From: Fibrobacter sp. UWB13
GTDB taxonomy: Bacteria > Fibrobacterota > Fibrobacteria > Fibrobacterales > Fibrobacteraceae
Reading direction: 5' to 3'
Assembly (NCBI RefSeq): GCF_900177805.1
Contig: NZ_FXAX01000004.1
Coordinates: 62,001 to 126,000, forward strand
Length of the DNA stretch: 64,000 nt
Below, piece by piece: positions 28,617 through 35,252 of this stretch. The first letter of the stretch is position 1. The number at the start of each line of letters is the position of its first letter. A model generated the notes under the pieces. The model ran no database searches, was not told where the DNA came from, and saw only the letters and a list, made by a program, of their open reading frames with translations. The translations under genes and the position numbers were made by a program.

Positions 28617-28645
28617 AGAACACAAAGTCCGTATTCCAGGAATAC
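28617..28645. promoter_or_regulatory. Module B distal operator candidate
   Basis: AGAACAC at 28617-28623, then a perfect inverted repeat GTATTCC-A-GGAATAC at 28631-28645. Start-to-start distance of the AGAACAC and GGAATAC boxes is 22 bp, about two helix turns. Confidence 0.55.
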
Positions 28646-28658
28646 AATATTCAACCTA

Positions 28659-28706
28659 TTGACTTTCCAATTAACTTTTGGTATATTACTAAAAGTTAAT
28701 TGAGGT
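28659..28706 (+). promoter_or_regulatory. Sigma70-like promoter inside a perfect inverted repeat, upstream of the AAA ATPase
   Basis: TTGACT (28659-28664), 17 bp, TATATT (28682-28687). The -10 box sits in the 11-bp centre of the inverted repeat AATTAACTTTT (28669-28679) / AAAAGTTAATT (28691-28701), arms perfectly matched. A dimeric repressor bound here would block the promoter. GAGG (28702-28706) serves as ribosome site. Confidence 0.7.
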
Positions 28707-28710
28707 TATT

Positions 28711-29829
28711 ATGGAAAACCCGTTCTCTCTAGAGCCTTACACAACAAAAGAGAATTTCTGCGATCGAGAACAAGAACTCAAGGACATTATCTCCTTTTTA
28801 ACCAATGGTTCAAACGTCACATTAATTTCTCCAAGACGCTACGGCAAGACGGGTCTCATTTTCAGAACATTCGAGGACCTCAAGGAAAAACATTACACTT
28901 GCATTTACGCCGACATTTTTTTGGCGCAAAGTCTAGACGATTTTATCAAAATCTTGTCTGAAGCCATCGTCAGCTCCATAGCAAACGAGTCACTGATAAA
29001 AAAATTCTTCATTGCGCTCAAGAACGTTCGACCGCTTCTTAGTTATGACTCCATGTCAGGCAGCCCTCAAGTTACATTCACCTTCCAACTAGATGAACAA
29101 AAAAAGCTGACTTTAAAATCAATTTTCGACTTTCTCGAAAAACAAGAAAAACAAATTATCCTCGCCATCGACGAATTTCAACAAATCAGAGAATTCAAAG
29201 AAAAAATTACCGAAGCCTTACTACGAACATACACTCAGCAAATGCATCATGTAAAATTCATTTTCTGCGGTAGCAAAAAGCATTTGATGGCAGACATGTT
29301 TACCAACGCAAAGAAGCCCTTTTACGAAAGCTCCAGAACAATTCACATCGACCGTATCGATTCTGAGAAGTATAAGGAGTTTATTACACATCTATTTCAA
29401 AGAGCAGAAAAAAACATTGACGAAGATGCAGTTGATTTTATATTAGATTGGACAAAGCGGCATACCTATTACACTCAGTTTGTATGCAATAGAGTATTTG
29501 CAGAATCTTCAAAAAATATATCACTAGAAGATGTCAAAAAAACTATATCCAGCATTTTACGATTTGAAGTCCCAAACTTCATTGAACGCCGCAACCTGAT
29601 TACCGACAAACAGTGGAAATACCTTATCGCCGTTGCCAAGGAAGGCTCCGTAAAGCAACCAACAGCAAGCGCCTTCTTGATGAAATATGGCATAGGAAGC
29701 AGTGCCACCGCTAAAAAGATTCTTTCAACCCTTGTCGAAAAAGAACTATTGCTAGAACAAAGCGATTTAAGCGGCAAATCCTACAGCGTCTATAATGTAT
29801 TTATGTCCCGCTGGATGGAAACACTATAA
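28711..29829 (+). CDS. AAA/STAND-type ATPase
   Basis: 372 residues. N-terminal FCDREQELKDI is the entry motif of the archaeal-ATPase-like group (PF01637); Walker A is SPRRYGKTGLIF about residue 45; Walker B IILAIDEFQQI about residue 150; sensor-like FIFCGSKKHLM follows. The C-terminal third (ITDKQWKYLIAVAKEGSVKQ, then MKYGIGSSATAKKILSTLVE) looks like a winged helix. Such proteins are found in many gut bacteria; most are of unknown function, some linked to mobile or defence loci. It is the only plus-strand gene between 1 and 47 kb and separates modules C and B, converging with module C. Its sigma70-like promoter differs from the TAnnTTTG boxes of its neighbours, hinting at acquisition. Confidence 0.8.
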   Translation: MENPFSLEPYTTKENFCDREQELKDIISFLTNGSNVTLISPRRYGKTGLIFRTFEDLKEKHYTCIYADIFLAQSLDDFIKILSEAIVSSIANESLIKKFFIALKNVRPLLSYDSMSGSPQVTFTFQLDEQKKLTLKSIFDFLEKQEKQIILAIDEFQQIREFKEKITEALLRTYTQQMHHVKFIFCGSKKHLMADMFTNAKKPFYESSRTIHIDRIDSEKYKEFITHLFQRAEKNIDEDAVDFILDWTKRHTYYTQFVCNRVFAESSKNISLEDVKKTISSILRFEVPNFIERRNLITDKQWKYLIAVAKEGSVKQPTASAFLMKYGIGSSATAKKILSTLVEKELLLEQSDLSGKSYSVYNVFMSRWMETL

Positions 29830-29840
29830 AAAGAAGAAAT

Positions 29841-29864
29841 GCCTCCGCCATTCTAGGCGGAGGC
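29841..29864. terminator. Bidirectional terminator between the ATPase gene and module C
   Basis: Perfect 9-bp stem GCCTCCGCC / GGCGGAGGC with loop ATTCTA. On the minus strand it is followed by ATTTCTTCTTTTT; on the plus strand by a pyrimidine-rich stretch. Serves two convergent genes. Confidence 0.8.
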
Positions 29865-29886
29865 TGCTCTCTCTTCTAACAGTTAT

Positions 29887-31932
29887 TTATTCAGGCTTGC
29901 TCTTGTAGTAGACGTGGACCTCGAATTCGAGCACGCAGATATACCAAACGGTAAAATCTCCCCTAGCACTAACAGCCCCGTAAGTATACACGCTATACTT
30001 GGCCTTCTCCGTTTCTTTCTCATAAATAGTCCGGTGGTACAAACCATCAGCCGATTGCGTACCCCAAATACCACGATAATTATGATACACTGGCACGCTA
30101 TCCTCCCCCACAAGGGCAAAGCCGTTATCCGCAAAGACCTGCCTAATAGAATCCGCACGCGCTTCCACTTCAGCCCTTCCCAAGGAATCGCAGCCAACAA
30201 CATCTTTACACGATGGCGACATATCATGCCCTATGGTCCAAACCGACGTCAGGGAATCATCATTCCAAGCCCCATGCTGCATATTGCTTCCATATCCGTC
30301 AAGGAAGCGAACCTCTTCGGGTAATTCCGTTTCAAACCGGAGCGAGTTACGGTTTACGCTCGGAATTTCTTCAGCACCATCTTCAAGGATAACGATTTTT
30401 AAATCGTACAAATGAGTGCCCAAAAACATGTTGCGTTCCCACCATTTTGTAATGGACACCTTATATACCAGGCCATTCAACTTTCTCTCATAAACATACG
30501 CCGAATCCTCATAGACAGTGTCTACAGTATTTACAGAATCACACGCCACTTTGCCCTTATACGCAAACCCTCTTAAAGCAAGGGTATCCGCCAAGACTGC
30601 AAGCAGGGAATCTTGATTACTAGAGTAAACCCCGGTATTTTTCTTTACCACAAACCAATCCTTCTGGCTACTGCCCTCGAATTCCAGGTATCCCCTGTAT
30701 TCGTCAAAGAACCGTTCCAAGAAAGAAACCTCTTTCGGCAATTCCGGGATGGAATCGTACGTGACCGGGCGGGAAGAAGAACTGAACGGATTCACGTAGG
30801 AACTCGAGGACTTCGCCTCAGAAGAACTCGACGAAGCAATGCTGGAGGAAGATTTTTCCTTGCCGCTAGACCCTTCGACAGGCTCAAGGCCCTTCGAAGA
30901 ACTACTCGACTGCGGCGTGACGCTGGAAGAGGACACGCCCTTTTTGCTAGATGACGATTTGGCAGTTTCTTCTTCCGGAATCACCCACCGTCCTTTTTCG
31001 CACACGAAGTATTCGTTGTACAGTTTGCTCAGCTTGTTCACATTACGCTTGGTTTCGTTTTCGCGTTTTGCGTTGCAAACACCGAGACCGTAATTATCCC
31101 ACCAGAAGTCCGTCACGTACTTTTCGAATAAAGGCACGGAATCCGCATATTTCCAGCCCTCAACATTTTTGCGCACATTCGCAAGAGTTCCCTTAAGGTC
31201 TACATCGCAAGCCCAATCCGCAATTGCGGTTTTGGCATCGGCATCATCCCAGCTGCCGCCTTCCGCAAGCGCAATGCTGAACTTGCCCATGCGTTCGGTA
31301 AGCCCCGCCACATCGACATCACTCTGCATGAGCACGCTGATGGCAAGGAGTGCTGCGTTCCCGTCGCCCGACTCAAAGATGTTCAAGTCTTCGGATTCTG
31401 CAAAGTCGCCCTCGATTCCGAACGTCGCGAGCACTTCCTTTTCGGCCTGTTCCTTCGCTTCGGCAATGGACTTTTTCTTCTCGGTCACGAGGTACATCAC
31501 GCGCTCGTATTCCAGGTGCGTGAGCAAGTTAATGTTCACCGTTTTGCGGTTGCTCAAATCTGTCAGTGCACGGAGCGTCACCGTACCCGAAGATTTCTTG
31601 CCGGTGATTTCATCGCGGTAATAGCCCGATGCTTCAAGAATCGCGTACTGCGATTCAAGATTGATATCCTTGATGGCAAAATCACCCTTATCGCTCTTGA
31701 TAGAGCCCTTGAAGCTCTTGCCCGTCTGCTTGAGCGTAATGCCATCCAGTTCCTGCACGGTCACCGCAGAGCCCGTGACAAACGGACCCTTCTGCGAAAC
31801 ACCCGCCACTTCCCAGTCCTTGACCGCGACAACTCCTGCATCACCCGAAGAGCCTCCCGCGACATTATCGCCAGTACAGCCCCAGAACAATACTCCAAGC
31901 GTAAAAATTGGTAAAATTCGATTCAACATCAT
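29887..31932 (-). CDS. Surface lipoprotein with a duplicated C-terminal domain of unknown type (module C)
   Basis: About 681 residues. Lipobox LFWGC, shared N-terminal domain (VAGVSQKGPFVTGSAVTVQE, DEITGKKSSGTVTL, LTHLEYERV), then a Ser linker with LEPVEGS from a dispersed repeat. No TIGR02145 domain: instead two related units of about 135 residues, opening ELPKEVSFLERFF and ELPEEVRFLDGYG, each with a DSLLAVLADTLALRGFAYKG / DSIRQVFADNGFALVGE helix-strand pattern. I do not recognise this domain. The second unit ends in strands (VWYICVLEFEVHVYYKSKPE). The ATG at 31932 is chosen, 9 nt after AAGGA; a GTG at 31938 is the alternative. Last gene of module C. Confidence 0.82.
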   Translation of the reverse strand: MMLNRILPIFTLGVLFWGCTGDNVAGGSSGDAGVVAVKDWEVAGVSQKGPFVTGSAVTVQELDGITLKQTGKSFKGSIKSDKGDFAIKDINLESQYAILEASGYYRDEITGKKSSGTVTLRALTDLSNRKTVNINLLTHLEYERVMYLVTEKKKSIAEAKEQAEKEVLATFGIEGDFAESEDLNIFESGDGNAALLAISVLMQSDVDVAGLTERMGKFSIALAEGGSWDDADAKTAIADWACDVDLKGTLANVRKNVEGWKYADSVPLFEKYVTDFWWDNYGLGVCNAKRENETKRNVNKLSKLYNEYFVCEKGRWVIPEEETAKSSSSKKGVSSSSVTPQSSSSSKGLEPVEGSSGKEKSSSSIASSSSSEAKSSSSYVNPFSSSSRPVTYDSIPELPKEVSFLERFFDEYRGYLEFEGSSQKDWFVVKKNTGVYSSNQDSLLAVLADTLALRGFAYKGKVACDSVNTVDTVYEDSAYVYERKLNGLVYKVSITKWWERNMFLGTHLYDLKIVILEDGAEEIPSVNRNSLRFETELPEEVRFLDGYGSNMQHGAWNDDSLTSVWTIGHDMSPSCKDVVGCDSLGRAEVEARADSIRQVFADNGFALVGEDSVPVYHNYRGIWGTQSADGLYHRTIYEKETEKAKYSVYTYGAVSARGDFTVWYICVLEFEVHVYYKSKPE
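30870..30892 (-). repeat. Dispersed repeat read in frame inside a lipoprotein linker (LEPVEGS)
   Basis: ACCCTTCGACAGGCTCAAGG on the plus strand is the common bacterial intergenic element CCTTCGACAGGCTCAGGG with one change; on the coding strand it gives GLEPVEGS between Ser runs. Confidence 0.6.
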
Positions 31933-31974
31933 ATTCACTTATCCTTATTCAAAAATTAACTTATTTGTTCAACC

Positions 31975-34200
31975 CTAGTCCTTGACGCAACGAACACTCA
32001 GTGCATAGTGTTTGTAAAAAGCGTTCTTCTGATTTACTTCATCAGATGTAACTGTAAATGCGTATGAATTCTTTGTAACATTGCCAACCGGATTGCCCAA
32101 CGACTCTTCTGTCGAGCTCCAAAATGCAGCAGCAACATCAAGACTTTGGTAATTGCCAACATAACGGTTGCCTGCAGGAATTGCCGAAAAACTATAAATG
32201 TTCGTAGCATTGGACCATTTTTCATACCCTTTAGCTTGAATCACAGACGGAATCTCACCCACAGATTCATATAATGTTCCCCATTCTGTCGATGTCGGGA
32301 GATGCCATCCATCAGGGCAAACGCCTCTCACAACATTATTAAAGGATGAATACGACGATTCGTAACCACACCCCATGCAGTTTTGGCTGAACAAGGCAAG
32401 ACTATCAACCGCAGCGGCCCAAGTATACAAACGGCCATACTTTTCGCAATATTCAAGAGAATCATTGTAACAGAAGCTAGAGGAATCCAAACCATCCGAC
32501 GATTTATAAGCGTAATTCAAGTTTTCTGCCATCCAAATCTGATTACCGATTTTCAAAGTTTTGTAAGTTTGACCATCACGTTCGTCAGTCAACGTTCCTG
32601 CACTAATCGACGCAGCCCCTTTAATGCAGCGAACAGCTTGACCTCCAATAACATTATCACCACCCATGAGAGCCTCATCCGTTGTACGATGAAGTCCCAT
32701 ACCATAAGCACTAGTAGTACCAACAAAGTAAGAACTCCAAAAGAAAGCATAATCACCCCCATCAAAAAAGTCTTTGTTATACGCAACCCAGCGACCAGAA
32801 GGTAATGCCGAGAATCCATAAACATCATCGCCATTTCCACTTTCGTCTTTAAAGTCATTCCATCCACTCGTCGCCTTAAGCGCTTTCCCAGCAGATGATG
32901 AATCACCCGTTTCGGCAATCAAGATTTCCCATTCTTCCTTGCGAGGCAAATGCCAACCATCGGGGCAAATACCTTGAAAAACATCATCTCCCAAACGGCA
33001 ATACGAATTATCCGCATGAACGCCGCAATCTCTTGGATTCAATGAATCCGTAGCCAAGGCAACCGAGTCCATCGCCGCCGTCCATGTGTAAAGTCGGCCG
33101 TACTTATCGCAATATTCCGAAGAATCCTTGTAGCACCAACTTTTACCTTTTAAACTCGGCGTTTTAACGCTGTCGGCATAGTTCAAATTCTGCGCCATCC
33201 ACAATTGATTTCCAATTTTCACCGTTTTATAAACTTGTCCATCACGGGAGTCGACAATAGAATCGTATTTGATTTTGGGATTCAAGTAAGAGTCCCTTGT
33301 ACTGTCACTAGCCCCGGTTGATGAGCCAGTCGAATCATCACTAGAACTCTTAACAGCAGAAATAATCGATTCAAATGCAGGAACTTCATCAACGTAGCCC
33401 CAGCTTTCGATGTTTTTGCGAATAGAGTCAAGCGTTCCATTTGCCGCAGCAGAAGTAGCCCAATCCACCATTTCCGCTTTTGAGCCCTCATCAAGCGAGC
33501 CGTTCTTTGCAATTGTAGCAGAGTATTCATCCAGACGTTCTGCAATATTTGCATCGCCAGCGTTCGCCAGCATCATCACGCTTACCGCCAAGAGAGCAGC
33601 ATTGTCGTCACCCTTCTCAAAGATGTTCAGGTCTTCAAACTTTGAGGATTCCCCCTCGATATTAAACGCAGCAAGCACTTCTTTTTCGGCTTGTTTTTTC
33701 ACATCGGCAAAAGACATTTCTTTGCCAGCCGCAAGGTTCATCACGCGCCCATATTCCAAACTTGTGAGGACGTTAACGTTCACGCTATTACGATCCTTGA
33801 GATTTGTCAGCGTACGCAACGTCAACTTTTCTGAAGACTTTTCGCCAGTCACTTCGTTTAGGTAATAGCCCGTCACTTCAAACAATGCGCATGTAGAGGA
33901 AAGCGTCACATCGTCAAAAGTAAATTCGCCCTTGTCACTCTTGACAGTTTCTTCAAAGAATTCGTCTGTAAGCTTGAGTGTTTTGCAGTCCATGCCCTGC
34001 ACAGTCACAGTGGATCCCTTAATAAACGGTCCCTTCTGCGCCACACCCGCCACATCCAAGTCCTTGATGGCGACGATGCCTGCATCTCCCGAAGCGCCAC
34101 CAGCGACACCCTTGTCATCAGAACTGGAACATGCTGCTAAGAACGTCATAGAAGCAAGCGCACAAATTGACACCAGACGCGTTCTTAAATTGCGATTCAT
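31975..34200 (-). CDS. Surface lipoprotein with two Fib_succ_major domains (module C)
   Basis: About 741 residues. Signal MNRNLRTRLVSICALASMTF with lipobox LAAC. Shared N-terminal domain (VAGVAQKGPFIKGSTVTVQG, NEVTGEKSSEKLTL, IRKNIESWGYVDEVPAFE), short Ser/Thr linker, then two TIGR02145 domains (QLWMAQNLNYADSVKTPSLK...CPDGWHLPRKEEW; QIWMAENLNYAYKSSDGLDS...CPDGWHLPTSTEW), both ending VRC. The ATG at 34200 has GAGGAG 5 nt upstream; a second ATG at 34212 overlaps the regulator stop (ATGA). Either way it is coupled to the regulator. Confidence 0.87.
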   Translation of the reverse strand: MNRNLRTRLVSICALASMTFLAACSSSDDKGVAGGASGDAGIVAIKDLDVAGVAQKGPFIKGSTVTVQGMDCKTLKLTDEFFEETVKSDKGEFTFDDVTLSSTCALFEVTGYYLNEVTGEKSSEKLTLRTLTNLKDRNSVNVNVLTSLEYGRVMNLAAGKEMSFADVKKQAEKEVLAAFNIEGESSKFEDLNIFEKGDDNAALLAVSVMMLANAGDANIAERLDEYSATIAKNGSLDEGSKAEMVDWATSAAANGTLDSIRKNIESWGYVDEVPAFESIISAVKSSSDDSTGSSTGASDSTRDSYLNPKIKYDSIVDSRDGQVYKTVKIGNQLWMAQNLNYADSVKTPSLKGKSWCYKDSSEYCDKYGRLYTWTAAMDSVALATDSLNPRDCGVHADNSYCRLGDDVFQGICPDGWHLPRKEEWEILIAETGDSSSAGKALKATSGWNDFKDESGNGDDVYGFSALPSGRWVAYNKDFFDGGDYAFFWSSYFVGTTSAYGMGLHRTTDEALMGGDNVIGGQAVRCIKGAASISAGTLTDERDGQTYKTLKIGNQIWMAENLNYAYKSSDGLDSSSFCYNDSLEYCEKYGRLYTWAAAVDSLALFSQNCMGCGYESSYSSFNNVVRGVCPDGWHLPTSTEWGTLYESVGEIPSVIQAKGYEKWSNATNIYSFSAIPAGNRYVGNYQSLDVAAAFWSSTEESLGNPVGNVTKNSYAFTVTSDEVNQKNAFYKHYALSVRCVKD

Positions 34201-34208
34201 CACTCTCC

Positions 34209-35066
34209 TCATTTCATTTCTCCCTTTTTATTCGTCTTCTCGTTTTTAGATCCCAGCCATTCACTCAACGGGAACAATTGCACATTCAGGCGGTAGACCT
34301 GTTCCGTTTCGTCTTCCTCCGTCGCAATCGCCACCACGCGACGGTAATAATCTTCGGTCTCTTTCTTGATGCGTTCGTACGCACGGCGCGTAAGGCCAAG
34401 CGTGTATCCCGACATCATGCGTTCCGCAATCGGCAAGTCAATGGACTTAAGGGCAAATTCACCCATCTGGCGTTGCAAATCGCGTGCCGCCAGCGGCACG
34501 GCCTCTATAGGCGCCATCTTGATTGCCTTATCCGTCTGGTGGTAATTGCCGTCGCGGTCCTTTTTCAAAAGCTTCGCCTTTACCAAAAAATCGAGCGTCT
34601 CGGAAACCTCTGCCGCCGAAATCTTCGGTTTGCAGGCATGGGCAATTTCCAACGGCTTTGCGCCAGGCATGTGCGGAGCAAGTTCACGCAGCACCGGATT
34701 TTTCCACGACTTAAAATAATTGAATTCATCGCTCCCCAGCACACGCACTTTGTGTGCATTTGCAAGTGCATAGCGTTCCTCGAACGCAGCCTTTTTAGCC
34801 TCGTTGCTTTTTGCATGCGCATACGACACCATCAAGATAAAGTAATCGTACTCGAAACCGACCAGCCCCATCGCGGTCGCCACCGAGCCCGCCGACGCGA
34901 TACTCAGATTCTTTTTCCCCTCGCACACATACTTCAGGTACACATCCGACGAGAAACCCGCCTTCTGGGCAAACGCGTGCCACGAAAACGCGGAACAGCG
35001 CTTGCGTTCATCGTAGTAGTCCTGGATGAACTTGCGATAATCTGTATATTCAACGATTTCCTTCAT
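34209..35066 (-). CDS. TIGR02147/DUF4423 regulator of module C
   Basis: 285 residues from MKEIVEYTDYRKFIQDYYDE; an upstream in-frame ATG at 35144 would cross the promoter box and is rejected. HTH-like region SWHAFAQKAGFSSDVYLKYV, then CEGKKNLSIASAGSVATAMGL; wing-like LVKAKLLKKDRDGNYHQTDK; C-terminal YYRRVVAIATEEDETEQVYR, then LNVQLFPLSEWLG. Compared with the A and B regulators, the presumed recognition helix has Asp (SSDVYLKYV) where they have Ala, and the operator half-site changes from GGAATAC to AGAACAT. Confidence 0.88.
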   Translation of the reverse strand: MKEIVEYTDYRKFIQDYYDERKRCSAFSWHAFAQKAGFSSDVYLKYVCEGKKNLSIASAGSVATAMGLVGFEYDYFILMVSYAHAKSNEAKKAAFEERYALANAHKVRVLGSDEFNYFKSWKNPVLRELAPHMPGAKPLEIAHACKPKISAAEVSETLDFLVKAKLLKKDRDGNYHQTDKAIKMAPIEAVPLAARDLQRQMGEFALKSIDLPIAERMMSGYTLGLTRRAYERIKKETEDYYRRVVAIATEEDETEQVYRLNVQLFPLSEWLGSKNEKTNKKGEMK

Positions 35067-35134
35067 GTCTACAAATATACCTTTTCCAGCACTTTTAGAA
35101 CATAAAATTGGCGTTTTTAGCCAAATTTTACCAT
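35067..35134 (-). promoter_or_regulatory. Module C promoter region with proximal operator half-site
   Basis: TATATTTG on the minus strand at 35072-35079, 5 nt before the ATG. AGAACAT half-site at 35097-35103, at the same distance from the start codon as GGAATAC in A and B. The block at 35111-35134 is identical to that of module B. Confidence 0.5.
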
Positions 35135-35167
35135 TTTTCGCCAAAATTTTAAAAATTTCAATATTCT

Positions 35168-35195
35168 AGAACATGGTTGTATGTTCTGAGAACAT
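35168..35195. promoter_or_regulatory. Module C distal operator candidate
   Basis: Two AGAACAT boxes 21 bp apart (35168-35174 and 35189-35195). The second is the right arm of a perfect palindrome ATGTTCT-G-AGAACAT (35181-35195); the first sits in TTCTAGAA. Directly downstream of the module D terminator. Confidence 0.55.
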
Positions 35196-35202
35196 GAAAA
35201 AT

Positions 35203-35226
35203 CCCCGCGGCATATTGGCCGCGGGG
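35203..35226 (-). terminator. Terminator of module D
   Basis: Minus strand stem CCCCGCGGC / GCCGCGGGG with a 6-nt loop, followed by ATTTTTC. Lies 27 bp after the lipoprotein stop. Confidence 0.85.
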
Positions 35227-35252
35227 AATTTTTCTTTACTTAAAAGTTTTAT

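Noticed and set aside
28641-29880. Transposon or integron carrying the AAA ATPase
   Set aside because: No transposase, recombinase, terminal inverted repeats or target duplication could be found around the gene; the perfect inverted repeat upstream lies on the promoter, not at the gene's ends.
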